Shown here: in pieces, positions 8,068-16,034 of the stretch
Layout of the letters: the number at the start of each line of letters is the position of its first letter
Numbering within the stretch: position 1 is the first letter of the stretch
Source: Acetothermia bacterium UBA7521
GTDB lineage: Bacteria; Bipolaricaulota; Bipolaricaulia; Bipolaricaulales; Bipolaricaulaceae
Length of the DNA: 21,544 nucleotides
NCBI GenBank assembly: GCA_002479455.1
Contig: DLNB01000008.1
Coordinates: 428-21,971 of the forward strand
Reading direction: 5' to 3'
Made by a program: the position numbers and the translations under genes
Notes under the pieces: generated by a model
The model's database searches: none
What the model saw: the letters and a program-made list of their open reading frames with translations, nothing else
What the model was told of the DNA's origin: nothing

Positions 8068-9978
8068 ATGAGAAGCTATGACGAAGTGCACCGGCGGTCC
8101 GTGGAGGACCCGGAGGCGTTCTGGGGAGAACAGGCGAGGCGGCTCCACTGGTTTCGCCAGTGGGATAGGGTTCTGGACGATTCCAGGGCTCCGTTCACCC
8201 GCTGGTTTCCCGGGGGGCGGACGAACCTCTGCTACAACGCGGTGGATCGTCATGTCCTGGCGGGGAGAGGGGACCGGCCGGCGATCATCTGGGAGAGCCC
8301 GGAGTCCGGAGTGAGCCGGACCCTCACATTTCGCGAGCTCCATCGGGAGGTGAACCGGTTCGCCGCAGCCCTCCAGCAACGTGGTGTGGCGAAGGGCGAT
8401 CGCGTCCTGGTATACCTTCCGATGATCCCGGAGGCGCTCATCGCCGTCCTGGGCTGCGTTCGCATCGGCGCGGTGCACTCCGTGGTCTTCGCTGGGTTCT
8501 CCGTGGAGTCCCTTGCTCATCGGATCGAGGACTCTGGGTCGCGGGTCGTCGTGTGCGCGGACGGGGGGCTGCGCAAGGGGAAGCCGATCGACCTCAAGGG
8601 GATCGTGGACCGAGCGGTGGCCGAGGCTGAGACCGAGGTCGAGCACGTGATCGTCTTCGATCGCGGTATCGCCCCCTGGACCCCGGTTCCCAATCGCGAT
8701 GTGCGATGGGATGTAGCGCTAGCCGAAGTGGGGGAAGCCGGAGTGCCGGCCGAACCTCTGGAGTCAACGGATCCGAGTTACATCCTCTACACGTCGGGGA
8801 CGACCGGGAAGCCGAAGGGCGTCGTGCGCGACACCGGCGGGTACATGGTCGCCCTCCACGCCTCGATGGACCTCATCTACGGGTGTGGCCCCGATGACGT
8901 GTACTGGTCCACGTCCGACATCGGGTGGGTCGTCGGCCACAGCTACATCATCTACGGGCCGCTTCTCTACGGGATCCCGACGCTCGTCTACGAGGGAACG
9001 CCCGACAGCCCGAACCCCGGGATCTGGTGGGAGACGATCGAGAAGCACCGCGTGTCGGTTCTCTTCTCCGCTCCCACCGCGATGCGCATGCTGCGCAAAT
9101 TCCCGTCGAGCTGGGTGGATAGCCACGACCTGTCCAAGCTACGCCACGTGTTCCTTGCCGGAGAGCCCCTCGATGAGCCCACCTACCGCTGGGCGGGGGA
9201 GACGCTCAAGAAGCCCGTCATTGACCACTACTGGCAGACGGAAAGCGGTTGGCCGATGATCACGAACCACATGGGGCTTTCCCCTCTTCCGGTGAAGCCC
9301 GGATCCCCGACCCGCGAGGCGATCGGGTGGCAGCTCGACGTGGTGGACGAACGGGGGGATCCGGTCCCCCGCGGGCAGCGGGGGTACCTCGTGGCCCATC
9401 CTCCGCTTCCGCCAGGGTCGCTCCAGACCCTGTGGGGAGATGACGAGCGGTTTGTAGACGGCTACTGGAAGTACTTTGCCCGCTACGGGAAGCGGTTCTA
9501 CTTCTCCGGGGACTACGCGATCAAGGACGAGGACGGGTACTACTGGCTCCTCGGCCGGGCCGACGAGGTGATCAACGTCGCCGGGCATCGCATGGGGACC
9601 CGCGAGGTGGAAGAGGTCATCTCGGGTCACCCCGGGGTGGCCGAGGTGTCGGCGATCGGGGTGGACGACGAGATCAAGGGCCAGGCGATCGCGGCGTTCG
9701 TGGTCCTCAAGAAGGACGTTGTCGATGACCCCGCACTCCACAAAGATATCATCCACCTTATCCGGGATAGCATCGGGCCGATCGCGACCCCGAAGGTGCT
9801 GCGGGTTGTGCCCCGTCTCCCGAAGACCCGCTCCGGAAAGGTGATGCGTCGCGTGCTGCGTGCGATCTGCGAGGAGAAGGCGCTGGGAGATCTGTCCACG
9901 ATCGAGGACGGGGCGAGCGTGGATGAGGTGCGCAGGGCGCTGGAGGAACTGGGAGGGGCCGCTCCGGCGGCCGGCTGA
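8068..9978 (+). CDS. Propionyl-CoA synthetase-like acyl-CoA ligase
   Basis: Acetyl-CoA-synthetase-family ligase of 636 aa, with the N-terminal ACAS_N segment (YDEVHRRSVEDPEAFWGEQA), phosphate loop YTSGTTGKPKG (241-251) followed by VVRDTGGY, and DHYWQTESGWP (386-396). The GVVRDxGG and TExGWP signatures are those of PrpE/ACSS3 rather than of Acs, which has TETGG. The C-terminal catalytic and acetylatable lysine is K591 in RSGKVMRR. Likely reaction: propionate or another short acid plus ATP and CoA to acyl-CoA, AMP and PPi. Family members also accept acetate, acrylate or hydroxypropionate, so the substrate is left open. ATG at 8068 follows GAGGAGGG at about ten bases. The MFS gene overlaps its stop by one base. 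It is the third CoA ligase of the operon and is not closely related to the first two. Confidence 0.9.
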   Translation: MRSYDEVHRRSVEDPEAFWGEQARRLHWFRQWDRVLDDSRAPFTRWFPGGRTNLCYNAVDRHVLAGRGDRPAIIWESPESGVSRTLTFRELHREVNRFAAALQQRGVAKGDRVLVYLPMIPEALIAVLGCVRIGAVHSVVFAGFSVESLAHRIEDSGSRVVVCADGGLRKGKPIDLKGIVDRAVAEAETEVEHVIVFDRGIAPWTPVPNRDVRWDVALAEVGEAGVPAEPLESTDPSYILYTSGTTGKPKGVVRDTGGYMVALHASMDLIYGCGPDDVYWSTSDIGWVVGHSYIIYGPLLYGIPTLVYEGTPDSPNPGIWWETIEKHRVSVLFSAPTAMRMLRKFPSSWVDSHDLSKLRHVFLAGEPLDEPTYRWAGETLKKPVIDHYWQTESGWPMITNHMGLSPLPVKPGSPTREAIGWQLDVVDERGDPVPRGQRGYLVAHPPLPPGSLQTLWGDDERFVDGYWKYFARYGKRFYFSGDYAIKDEDGYYWLLGRADEVINVAGHRMGTREVEEVISGHPGVAEVSAIGVDDEIKGQAIAAFVVLKKDVVDDPALHKDIIHLIRDSIGPIATPKVLRVVPRLPKTRSGKVMRRVLRAICEEKALGDLSTIEDGASVDEVRRALEELGGAAPAAG

Positions 9979-11255
9979 TGGAACCGCGCAGGAAGGCCGC
10001 ACGTGCGCTGTCAGCCGAGCGCCTGTTCGGGTTGCGCCCCGAGCTTGGACGATGGGGGTTCGTGGCCGTCGGGCTGACGATCAACCTCTGCCTGGGCGCC
10101 GTCTACGCGTTCAGCCTGTTCAAGGCGCCGCTCATCGAGCATTGGGGGATCAGCGCCACCGCGAGCGGGTTCCCGTTCATGATCTTCCTCGCCATGTTCG
10201 CGGTGGGGATGGCGGTGACCGGCCCGTTCCTCGCCCGCTACGGTCCGCGGCGGGTGAGCCTGGTCGGAGGGCTGCTCGTGGGCACAGGGTGGCTCCTGTC
10301 CGGGTTCGCGCCGAACATCGCCGTCCTGACCCTGTTGTACGGCGGGATCGCCGGAGGCGGGGTGGGGATCCTCTATGGATGCCCGATCGCCACCTCCACT
10401 CAGTGGTTCCCCGATCGGCGGGGCCTCGCCGTGGGTCTCACCGTGCTCGGGTTCGGGATCTCGCCGCTGGTCACCGCGCCCCTGCTCGCCCTCGCCATCG
10501 CCCATCTCGGGGTCTTGCCCACGTTCACCCTGTTCGGGGCAGTGTTCCTGGGGCTGTTGGCCCTTCTCGCCCTTCCGCTGCGGTTCCCGCCATCAGGCTG
10601 GACGCCGGCGGGGTGGGTCCCCACCGCCAAGCAGAAGGCGCGGGCCGGGATCGAGCTCGACCGGGGCCAGATGGTGCGGACCGCCGCGTTCTATGCCCTG
10701 TGGGCAGGGTTCATGCTCGGCTCGGTGGCAGGCCTGATGGTGGTCGGCTTCTCCAAAGACTTCGGGACCGAGGTGGCGGGAGCCAGTGCGGGGCTAGCAA
10801 CGCTCGCGGTGTCGTTGTTCGCCGTGCTCAACGGGCTGGGGAGGCCGGCGTTTGGCTGGCTCATCGACCGCACCACGCCCCGCTTTGCGGCAGTCACCTC
10901 GTTTGCCCTCATCCTCGGTGCCGCAGCGGCCCTCTTCTTGTGGGGCAAGGGCAACTTGGCGACCTACCTCGTCGCGTTCAGCGTGCTGTGGCTGAACCTC
11001 GGCGGGTGGGTAGCGATGGCGCCCGCTGCCACCGCGGCCCTGTTCGGGCCCAAGCACTACCCGCGCAACTTCGCCCTCGTGTTCTCCGGGTACGGGGTGG
11101 GGGCGATCGTGGGGACGCTCCTCTCCGGCGCGATCCGCGACGGGACGGGAAGCTACCTCCCTGTGTTCCTGCCCGTGATGGGCCTCGCCGCGCTGGGGAT
11201 GGCGATCAGCATCGTCGGACTCAGGCCGGTACGGGCGCAACCGATCAGCGGTTGA
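9978..11255 (+). CDS. MFS transporter, oxalate/formate antiporter (OFA) family
   Basis: Integral membrane protein of 425 aa with about twelve hydrophobic segments, starting after a basic cytoplasmic N-terminus. Signatures place it in the OFA group: LCLGAVYAFSLFKAPL in TM1, GGGVGILYGCPIATSTQWFPDRRGLAVGLTVLGFG around TM4-5, the mid-protein NGLGRPAFGWLIDR, and FGPKHYPRNFALVFSGYGVGA before TM11. The family exchanges or takes up small mono- and dicarboxylates such as oxalate, formate or pyruvate. As the last gene of an operon with three CoA ligases it likely imports the acid they activate, or exports a product. The start ATG overlaps the ligase stop (TGATG). Its 3' end overlaps the convergent acyltransferase gene by 11 bases, leaving no room for an intergenic terminator. 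Confidence 0.9.
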   Translation: MEPRRKAARALSAERLFGLRPELGRWGFVAVGLTINLCLGAVYAFSLFKAPLIEHWGISATASGFPFMIFLAMFAVGMAVTGPFLARYGPRRVSLVGGLLVGTGWLLSGFAPNIAVLTLLYGGIAGGGVGILYGCPIATSTQWFPDRRGLAVGLTVLGFGISPLVTAPLLALAIAHLGVLPTFTLFGAVFLGLLALLALPLRFPPSGWTPAGWVPTAKQKARAGIELDRGQMVRTAAFYALWAGFMLGSVAGLMVVGFSKDFGTEVAGASAGLATLAVSLFAVLNGLGRPAFGWLIDRTTPRFAAVTSFALILGAAAALFLWGKGNLATYLVAFSVLWLNLGGWVAMAPAATAALFGPKHYPRNFALVFSGYGVGAIVGTLLSGAIRDGTGSYLPVFLPVMGLAALGMAISIVGLRPVRAQPISG

Positions 11256-12174
11256 ACAGCCTCCGGTAGTGCGCCTGAAGGCGCAACGTGATCTTCTCCG
11301 GTGCGTCGTCTGCCGGCGTGAGATCCTGAAGAGTGATCGGGTCGGCGAATCGGATCGTGACGGGGTGGCGGTACGCGAACCGACGGCGCAGCCGGGCCCA
11401 CGGTCCTCGTCCCACGGAGACGCAGGCACGACGGTGCGACATGTGCTGTTCGAGGTAGGGCACGCCCTGCACAGGTTGGTTCTGAGTCTGTCCCGCGACG
11501 CCATGTACGATGTGTCCGATCCCCGCGTGCCACGGTCTGTGGCGAATCGACCCCCCCTCCGGGCAGACCAGGAGACATCCCCCCTCCCGAAGGTGGGCCG
11601 CCCCGGCAAGGAGGGATTCCCGGTTCTTCTCGCGCGTTCGCTGTGTGATCTCGGTTCCGGACATCAGCCCCAGGATCTTCGACTGGATCGCGCTGCGTAC
11701 TCCGCCCCGTTGGAGCTCTTCACGCCAGCTCCCGTGGGGGGTTGCGACAGGCAGCGAGAACGGCTCGTAGCTGGGGAGGAGGCGGTGAACGTAGCTTGCC
11801 GATACGATGCGGAGGTCTGCGCGATCCACCGCTGCCGCGACGAGGAACGGGGTGAGGAGAGAGAGATGGTTCCCGTAGACGAGAACAGGGCCGGAGGTGA
11901 GGGCGTGGCGGGTCGCGTCGGGCATCTCACAGCGCCACGGGCCGGCGTAGGCATCGAGGAGCCATCGGCTCGCTGGAGCCAGACCTTGCTCTGCGATCCG
12001 GCGGTTGAGCTCCGGTGCAGTCTGGAGGAACCCCCACACTGGGTACACGGCCTCGAGCAATCTCAGGGGCAGCGCAAGGTCAGGGCGGCACCGCGCTCGG
12101 CCGTACACCGCCACCAGTTGATCCAGATCACCCGCGGCATAGGCGTCGCGGAGCGGAGCTAGGAACCGCAGCAC
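11245..12174 (-). CDS. PlsC-like acyltransferase homologue with altered HX4D motif
   Basis: Protein of 309 aa that resembles the lysophospholipid acyltransferase (PlsC) superfamily. VLVYGNHLSLLTPFLV (97-112) matches the motif I region, but the HX4D aspartate is replaced by threonine (H103...T108). LLVCPEGGSI (201-210) matches the FPEGTRS-type motif III. An acyl-chain transferase role at the membrane would be expected of the family. Loss of the aspartate, which assists the catalytic histidine, makes ordinary activity doubtful, and a different reaction or regulatory role is possible. The first 90 residues are an unassigned helical region. The GTG start at 12174 lies 16 bases inside the hyuB 3' end, after GGAGGACGC, so translation is coupled to hyuB. 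It is the last gene of the minus-strand operon. No signal peptide and no clear membrane segment are visible. Confidence 0.75.
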   Translation of the reverse strand: MLRFLAPLRDAYAAGDLDQLVAVYGRARCRPDLALPLRLLEAVYPVWGFLQTAPELNRRIAEQGLAPASRWLLDAYAGPWRCEMPDATRHALTSGPVLVYGNHLSLLTPFLVAAAVDRADLRIVSASYVHRLLPSYEPFSLPVATPHGSWREELQRGGVRSAIQSKILGLMSGTEITQRTREKNRESLLAGAAHLREGGCLLVCPEGGSIRHRPWHAGIGHIVHGVAGQTQNQPVQGVPYLEQHMSHRRACVSVGRGPWARLRRRFAYRHPVTIRFADPITLQDLTPADDAPEKITLRLQAHYRRLFNR

Positions 12175-13766
12175 GCGTCCTCCATCTCCCCGCCCATTGC
12201 TGGGCCGTACCCGCCGCCGCCGGGGGTGCGGATGCTGAGGATCCCCCCCGGGTGGAGGTCGAGCTCGGTCTTCCCAGGAAGTGGGATCTCCTCGCCGTCT
12301 CGGAGGAGGACGTTCTCACCGGGCGCCCCGGGCTCCGCGCCGGCGAGCCCGTAGGGCCGCCCCACCCGCCGGTCGGTGAGGAGGGAGGCGTGGGCGATGT
12401 GCCCGAGCGGCGTGAAGTCACGTCGGATCCCGTCTCCGCCGCGAAATCGGCCGCGCCCCCCGGTCCCCGAGCGCAGCTCGTACCGCTCCACCCGCAGGGG
12501 GTAGGCGAGTTCGAGGGCCTCCACCGGCGTGTTGAGGGTGTTCGTCATGTGGGTGTGGACCCCGTCCACGCCGTCCCCTGTCGGCCGCGCCCCCGCGCCT
12601 CCCGCGATCGTCTCGTAGAACGCGTACGGACAGCCGGTGCGGGGGTCCGTGCCCCCGACCGCGATGTTGTTCATCGTCCCCTGGCTTGCCGCTGGGACAT
12701 GGTCTGGGACGAGCTGGGCGAACGCCCCCAGGACGACGTCCACGATCCGCTGCGACGTCTCGAGGTTCCCTCCCACCACCGGCGCCGGCGGGCGTGGATT
12801 CACGAGCGAACCCTCGGGAGCCACGATCTCGATCGGCCGATAGCAACCGGCGTTGGGTGGGATCGTGGGATCCGTCACAGCGCGCAGGGTGTAGTACACC
12901 GCCGACGCGGTCACGGCGAACACGGCGTTCAACGGTCCCCGCACCTGGGGAGCTGATCCGGCGAAGTCCACCCGCACCGTGTCTTTCCGGATATCGACGC
13001 GGGCGCGGATCGGAACCGGGCCGCTCCCCGTCCCGTCATCGTCGAGGGCATCCTCGAACTGGGCGCTGCCCTGGGGCAGACGCTGGATCTCTGCGCGCAT
13101 CCGCCGCTCGCTGTAGTCGAGGACGGCCCGCATCCCCGCATCGAGGAGGTCGGCCCCGTACCGGGCGACGAGATCCCTGACTCGTTCGAACCCGGTCAGG
13201 CACGCGGCGTGCTGGGCGCGGAGGTCGCCCCACCGCTCGTCGGGCGTGCGCACGTTGAGGAGGAGGAGCCGCCGCAGGTCGTCGTCGAGCTCGCCGCGAC
13301 GCCACAGCCGCACGGGCGGGATGCGCAACCCCTCTCCGTAGATCTCCGTGGCCCGTGGGGCGAGACTCCCCGGCGCCGGGCCGCCGATGTCGGCGTGGTG
13401 GGCGCGGCAGGCGACGAACGCCGCGAGCCCCGATCCCGCGAACACGGGGGCGACGAACGTGACGTCGGGGAGGTGAGCTCCGCCGAGGTAGGGATCGTTG
13501 AGGGCGACGACGTCCCCCTCTGCCCACTCTTGCACGGCCCCGATCGCCGCGCGGACCGAGAACGGCATCGCGCCGAGGTGGACAGGGATGGACTCCGCCT
13601 GGGCGACGAGTTCCCCTCGACGATCGAACAGGGCCGACGAGCAGTCCCGCCGCTCCTTGATGTTCGGGCTGTACGCGGACCGGACGAGGTTCGCGTTCAT
13701 CTCCTCCGTCACCGACGCCAGGGCATGGCGGAGGACCTCGAGGGTGATCGGGTCGATCCCTCTCAT
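12159..13766 (-). CDS. hyuB: Hydantoinase/oxoprolinase B-type subunit (HyuB)
   Basis: Protein of 535 aa covering the whole hydantoinase B family. It opens with DPITLEVLRHALASVTEEMNAN, then NDPYLGGAHLPD (90-101) and CRAHHADIGGPAPGS (120-134), whose His and Asp residues correspond to the metal-site region of the related acetone carboxylase alpha subunit. Later come NNIAVGGTDP, GDGVDGVHTHMTNTLNTPVEALE and the closing TPGGGGYGP. With HyuA it forms the ATP-dependent amidohydrolase type that opens hydantoins, 5-oxoproline or similar lactams/imides. It is too short for acetone carboxylase alpha (about 770 aa). The ATG start overlaps the hyuA stop (ATGA), and the initiator is followed by RGIDPITLE, the family's usual N-terminus; the longer upstream reading frame is low-complexity shadow of hyuA. 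The true substrate is open. Confidence 0.92.
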   Translation of the reverse strand: MRGIDPITLEVLRHALASVTEEMNANLVRSAYSPNIKERRDCSSALFDRRGELVAQAESIPVHLGAMPFSVRAAIGAVQEWAEGDVVALNDPYLGGAHLPDVTFVAPVFAGSGLAAFVACRAHHADIGGPAPGSLAPRATEIYGEGLRIPPVRLWRRGELDDDLRRLLLLNVRTPDERWGDLRAQHAACLTGFERVRDLVARYGADLLDAGMRAVLDYSERRMRAEIQRLPQGSAQFEDALDDDGTGSGPVPIRARVDIRKDTVRVDFAGSAPQVRGPLNAVFAVTASAVYYTLRAVTDPTIPPNAGCYRPIEIVAPEGSLVNPRPPAPVVGGNLETSQRIVDVVLGAFAQLVPDHVPAASQGTMNNIAVGGTDPRTGCPYAFYETIAGGAGARPTGDGVDGVHTHMTNTLNTPVEALELAYPLRVERYELRSGTGGRGRFRGGDGIRRDFTPLGHIAHASLLTDRRVGRPYGLAGAEPGAPGENVLLRDGEEIPLPGKTELDLHPGGILSIRTPGGGGYGPAMGGEMEDACCGS

Positions 13767-15997
13767 CCGACCTCCACGATGAGCGTCGCGTGCTCGTCCG
13801 CGGTGGCGCGGGAACGAGGGGGGAGGAGGGTTGTCGCGTCGGGCCCGAGGATGATCGCCGGTCCTTCGATCTGCGCTCCCGGATCGAGGTCCGCCCGATG
13901 TACGACCCGCGCCGCGACGGGGCCGCTCCGGTCGAACCACGCCGCGCACGTCGCGGGGAGTTCGGGGGCGGGCGCGAACGCGGGGCGAACGTCGGCTTCC
14001 GGCGGGGGGACGCTCGCCCGAACGCGGACGGCGACGAGCTCGACCGTCTCATCCGGCGCGGCGTGCCCGTACCGATGCGCGTGCGCCGCGTGGAACGCCC
14101 CCTCTAGCTCTGCAATCCACGTCGGTCCGTCTCCCGGGGAGTGCATGTTTGGCGTACCTCGAATCCACCGCAGAGACGCCTGTCTGCCGCCAGGCAGGCG
14201 GAGTTCGCCGAGAGAAGGGATTGTAGCGCCGGGGTTCATCGCCGGCGGTCGTTCGTCGCAGACAAGCTGCGACGCTACAGAACCTCGGAAACTTGGATCC
14301 AATGTCAGAAAGGGTTCTCTCTGCGTCTCGGTGATCGGCACGTACCCTAGGGCGATGGGGATGTCGAGCTCGTGGGCCTGGCCGGCGTAGCGGAGAGCGG
14401 CGACGAACGCGAACCGCACCGCCTCCCGCGGCGCACCGTGGCTGACGAGCTCGCCCTGCGCTTGTGCTTGGAGCCGGTCGAGGAGCCCGGCCAGTTCAGC
14501 CACCGGAACCGAACGCAGCGGGCGGACGACGCCCTGGCCCGTCTCGTGCCCAACCTCAGCCAGGAGGAGCCCGAGCGCGGACAGGACCCCCGCTGTGGGC
14601 GGGACGAGCACTTTGGGGATCCCCAGACGTCGGGCGAGGGAAACGGCGTGGAGCGGGCCCGCGCCCCCGAACGCGAGCAGTGCGAACCCCCGCGGGTCGT
14701 GCCCTCGCTCCACCGAGATCACCCGGATCGCCCGTTCCATCGCCGCATCGGCCACCTTGAGGATCCCGAGCGCTGCCGCCTCCACCGCGATCCCCAGCGG
14801 ATCGGCGATCCGCCCCACGGCCCGCCGCGCCGCGTCGAGGTCTAGGCGCGGAAGCCCGCCCAAAGGGAACTCGGGGAGAAGGTGTCCGAGGACGAGGTGG
14901 GCGTCCGTGACCGTGGGTTCGGTCCCGCCGCGGCCGTAGCAAGCCGGGCCGGGGGCGGCCCCCGCGCTCTCCGGTCCCACGCGCAGCGCTCTCCCTGCGT
15001 CGAGCCGGGCGAGGCTCCCCCCACCGGCGCCGATCGTGTGAATGTCCGCCATCGGGAGCGCCACCGGGTAACCACCGATTGCCCCCCCCACCGTGCGGCC
15101 CACGGTTCCCCCTTGGACGAGGGCCACGTCACAGCTCGTCCCGCCCATGTCCAGCGTGATGAGATCCGGGAACCCCGAGCGGAGTCCGACCTGGCGTGCG
15201 CCTTCGACCCCGCCTGCGGGACCGGAGAGGAGGATCCGTACAGGGTCCCTCTGCGCTGTGGCGGCGTGGGCGATCGCCCCGCTCGACTGCATCACCGGCC
15301 ACCGCGCGGGGAGATCGAGCCGGGCCGCTCCCTCCTCGAGCGAGCTCAAGTAGCTCCCGACCACCGGCCGCAGGGCGGCGTTGATCACGGTGGTCGAGGT
15401 CCGCTCGTACTCGCGGAACTCGGGGAGGAGGTCGCTCGATAGGGTCACCGGCACCCCGAGTCCGGCCAAGACCTCACCCGCTTCCCGCTCGTGGTCCGGG
15501 TGGAGAAACGAGAACAGAAAGCAGACCGCCACGGCCTGGATGCCGGCCTCGCGGAGCGTGGGCAGGAGCCGGACCACCGCCTCCCGATCGAGCGGCCGGA
15601 CCACGGACCCATCGGAACCGACCCGCTCCGGGACCTCGAACCGGAGCTCGCGGGGCACGATCGGCTCTGGCCGGGTGAAGAAGAGGTCGTAGAGGGACGG
15701 CCGGTTCTGGCGCCCGATCTCCAGGACGTCGCGGAACCCGTCCGTGGTGACGAGGGCCGTTTTCCCCAGCTTCCCCTCGAGGAGGGCGTTCGTGGCCACC
15801 GTCGAACCGTGGACAATCCGTTCTACGATCCCCGGCGCGATGTTCCCCCGCGCGATCAGCGCTTCGAGCGCGGCGACCACGCCCCGCGCTGGATCGTCCG
15901 GGGTGGAGGGGAACTTGTACAGGCGCGGCCCGTCCGTGCCGAGGACGACGATGTCCGTGAACGTCCCCCCGATGTCGATCCCGATTGCCACAGCCAC
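13763..15997 (-). CDS. hyuA: Hydantoinase/oxoprolinase A-type subunit (HyuA) with in-frame repeat insertion
   Basis: Protein of 744 aa, of the ASKHA (actin-like ATPase) hydantoinase A family. N-terminal phosphate motif DIGGTFTD (8-15), HGSTVATNALLE (63-74), and the hydantoinase A core: SGPAGGVEGA (258-267), LDMGGTSCDV (282-291), HTIGAGGGSLA (320-330), AFGGAGPLHA (442-451). It supplies ATP-dependent activation for the HyuB partner. The C-terminal domain (about 515-740) is interrupted at residues 555-611 by a translated palindromic repeat; without it the protein would be 687 aa, the usual family length. Removing the 168-bp element and one 3-bp flank joins GYVPI directly to RGTPNM in frame. The GTG start has no Shine-Dalgarno but lies just downstream of a good -10 box, so the mRNA is probably leaderless. 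Confidence 0.93.
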   Translation of the reverse strand: MAVAIGIDIGGTFTDIVVLGTDGPRLYKFPSTPDDPARGVVAALEALIARGNIAPGIVERIVHGSTVATNALLEGKLGKTALVTTDGFRDVLEIGRQNRPSLYDLFFTRPEPIVPRELRFEVPERVGSDGSVVRPLDREAVVRLLPTLREAGIQAVAVCFLFSFLHPDHEREAGEVLAGLGVPVTLSSDLLPEFREYERTSTTVINAALRPVVGSYLSSLEEGAARLDLPARWPVMQSSGAIAHAATAQRDPVRILLSGPAGGVEGARQVGLRSGFPDLITLDMGGTSCDVALVQGGTVGRTVGGAIGGYPVALPMADIHTIGAGGGSLARLDAGRALRVGPESAGAAPGPACYGRGGTEPTVTDAHLVLGHLLPEFPLGGLPRLDLDAARRAVGRIADPLGIAVEAAALGILKVADAAMERAIRVISVERGHDPRGFALLAFGGAGPLHAVSLARRLGIPKVLVPPTAGVLSALGLLLAEVGHETGQGVVRPLRSVPVAELAGLLDRLQAQAQGELVSHGAPREAVRFAFVAALRYAGQAHELDIPIALGYVPITETQREPFLTLDPSFRGSVASQLVCDERPPAMNPGATIPSLGELRLPGGRQASLRWIRGTPNMHSPGDGPTWIAELEGAFHAAHAHRYGHAAPDETVELVAVRVRASVPPPEADVRPAFAPAPELPATCAAWFDRSGPVAARVVHRADLDPGAQIEGPAIILGPDATTLLPPRSRATADEHATLIVEVG
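14178..14201. repeat. Hairpin module A inside the hyuA insertion
   Basis: A 10-bp stem, 14178-14187 pairing with 14192-14201, has one T-G mismatch and a 4-base loop (CCGC). One arm reads CGCCTGTCTG and the other CAGGCAGGCG. The module overlaps the left terminal inverted repeat of the element and may itself be nested in it. It is in the coding sequence of hyuA and is translated there. Confidence 0.75.
14223..14280. repeat. Palindromic module B inside the hyuA insertion
   Basis: A 58-bp cruciform-like unit. Outer arms TGTAGCG (14223-14229) and CGCTACA (14274-14280) are a perfect 7-bp inverted repeat. Within it are two further perfect stems: CGCCGG/CCGGCG (14228-14233 with 14243-14248) and GTCGCAG/CTGCGAC (14256-14262 with 14268-14274, loop ACAAG). 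The three stems make a three-way-junction-like fold, as in mobile palindromic units that spread between genes in bacterial genomes. Confidence 0.75.
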
Positions 15998-16005
15998 GAG
16001 GCGGA

Positions 16006-16034
16006 AGTATAGGTCAGTTGGGACTTTTCAGCAA
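16006..16034 (-). promoter_or_regulatory. Sigma70-type promoter of the hyuA-hyuB operon
   Basis: Read on the minus strand, TTGCTG (16034-16029) and TATACT (16011-16006) are separated by exactly 17 bases. The -10 box differs from TATAAT by one base; the -35 keeps only TTG. Transcription would begin near 15999, zero to two bases before the hyuA GTG at 15997, so the mRNA should be leaderless. This fits the absence of any Shine-Dalgarno before hyuA. Confidence 0.6.

Larger units (their letters stand above)
14167..14334. repeat. MITE/REP-like palindromic element inserted in hyuA
   Basis: A 168-bp block (56 codons) bounded by imperfect terminal inverted repeats: CACCGCAGAGACGC at 14167-14180 and, on the other strand, CACCGAGACGC at 14334-14324. 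It is flanked by ATC on both sides (14164-14166 and 14335-14337), a possible 3-bp target duplication. Inside are two strong hairpin modules. Its composition and encoded residues (ITETQREPF...RQASLRW) look unlike the surrounding HyuA sequence. With the 3-bp duplication the insertion is 171 bp, so the reading frame is kept. It has no coding capacity for a transposase and would need one in trans. The repeat nature is inferred from structure; a second copy is not present in this window. Confidence 0.7.

Noticed and set aside
11240..11260. A terminator between the convergent MFS and acyltransferase genes
   Set aside because: The coding regions overlap by 11 bases, and no stem-loop with a T-run is visible on either strand there.
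14154..14347. CGTACC at 14154-14159 and 14342-14347 as target-site duplication of the hyuA insertion
   Set aside because: The copies are 188 bases apart, not a multiple of three, so such an insertion would have broken the intact frame. The boundaries set by the terminal inverted repeats (with flanking ATC) keep the frame and fit better.
12159..15997. HyuA/HyuB as acetone carboxylase feeding the acetoacetyl-CoA thiolase
   Set aside because: HyuB is 535 aa, far shorter than the acetone carboxylase alpha subunit, and there is no small gamma subunit gene; the genes are also on the opposite strand from the thiolase operon.
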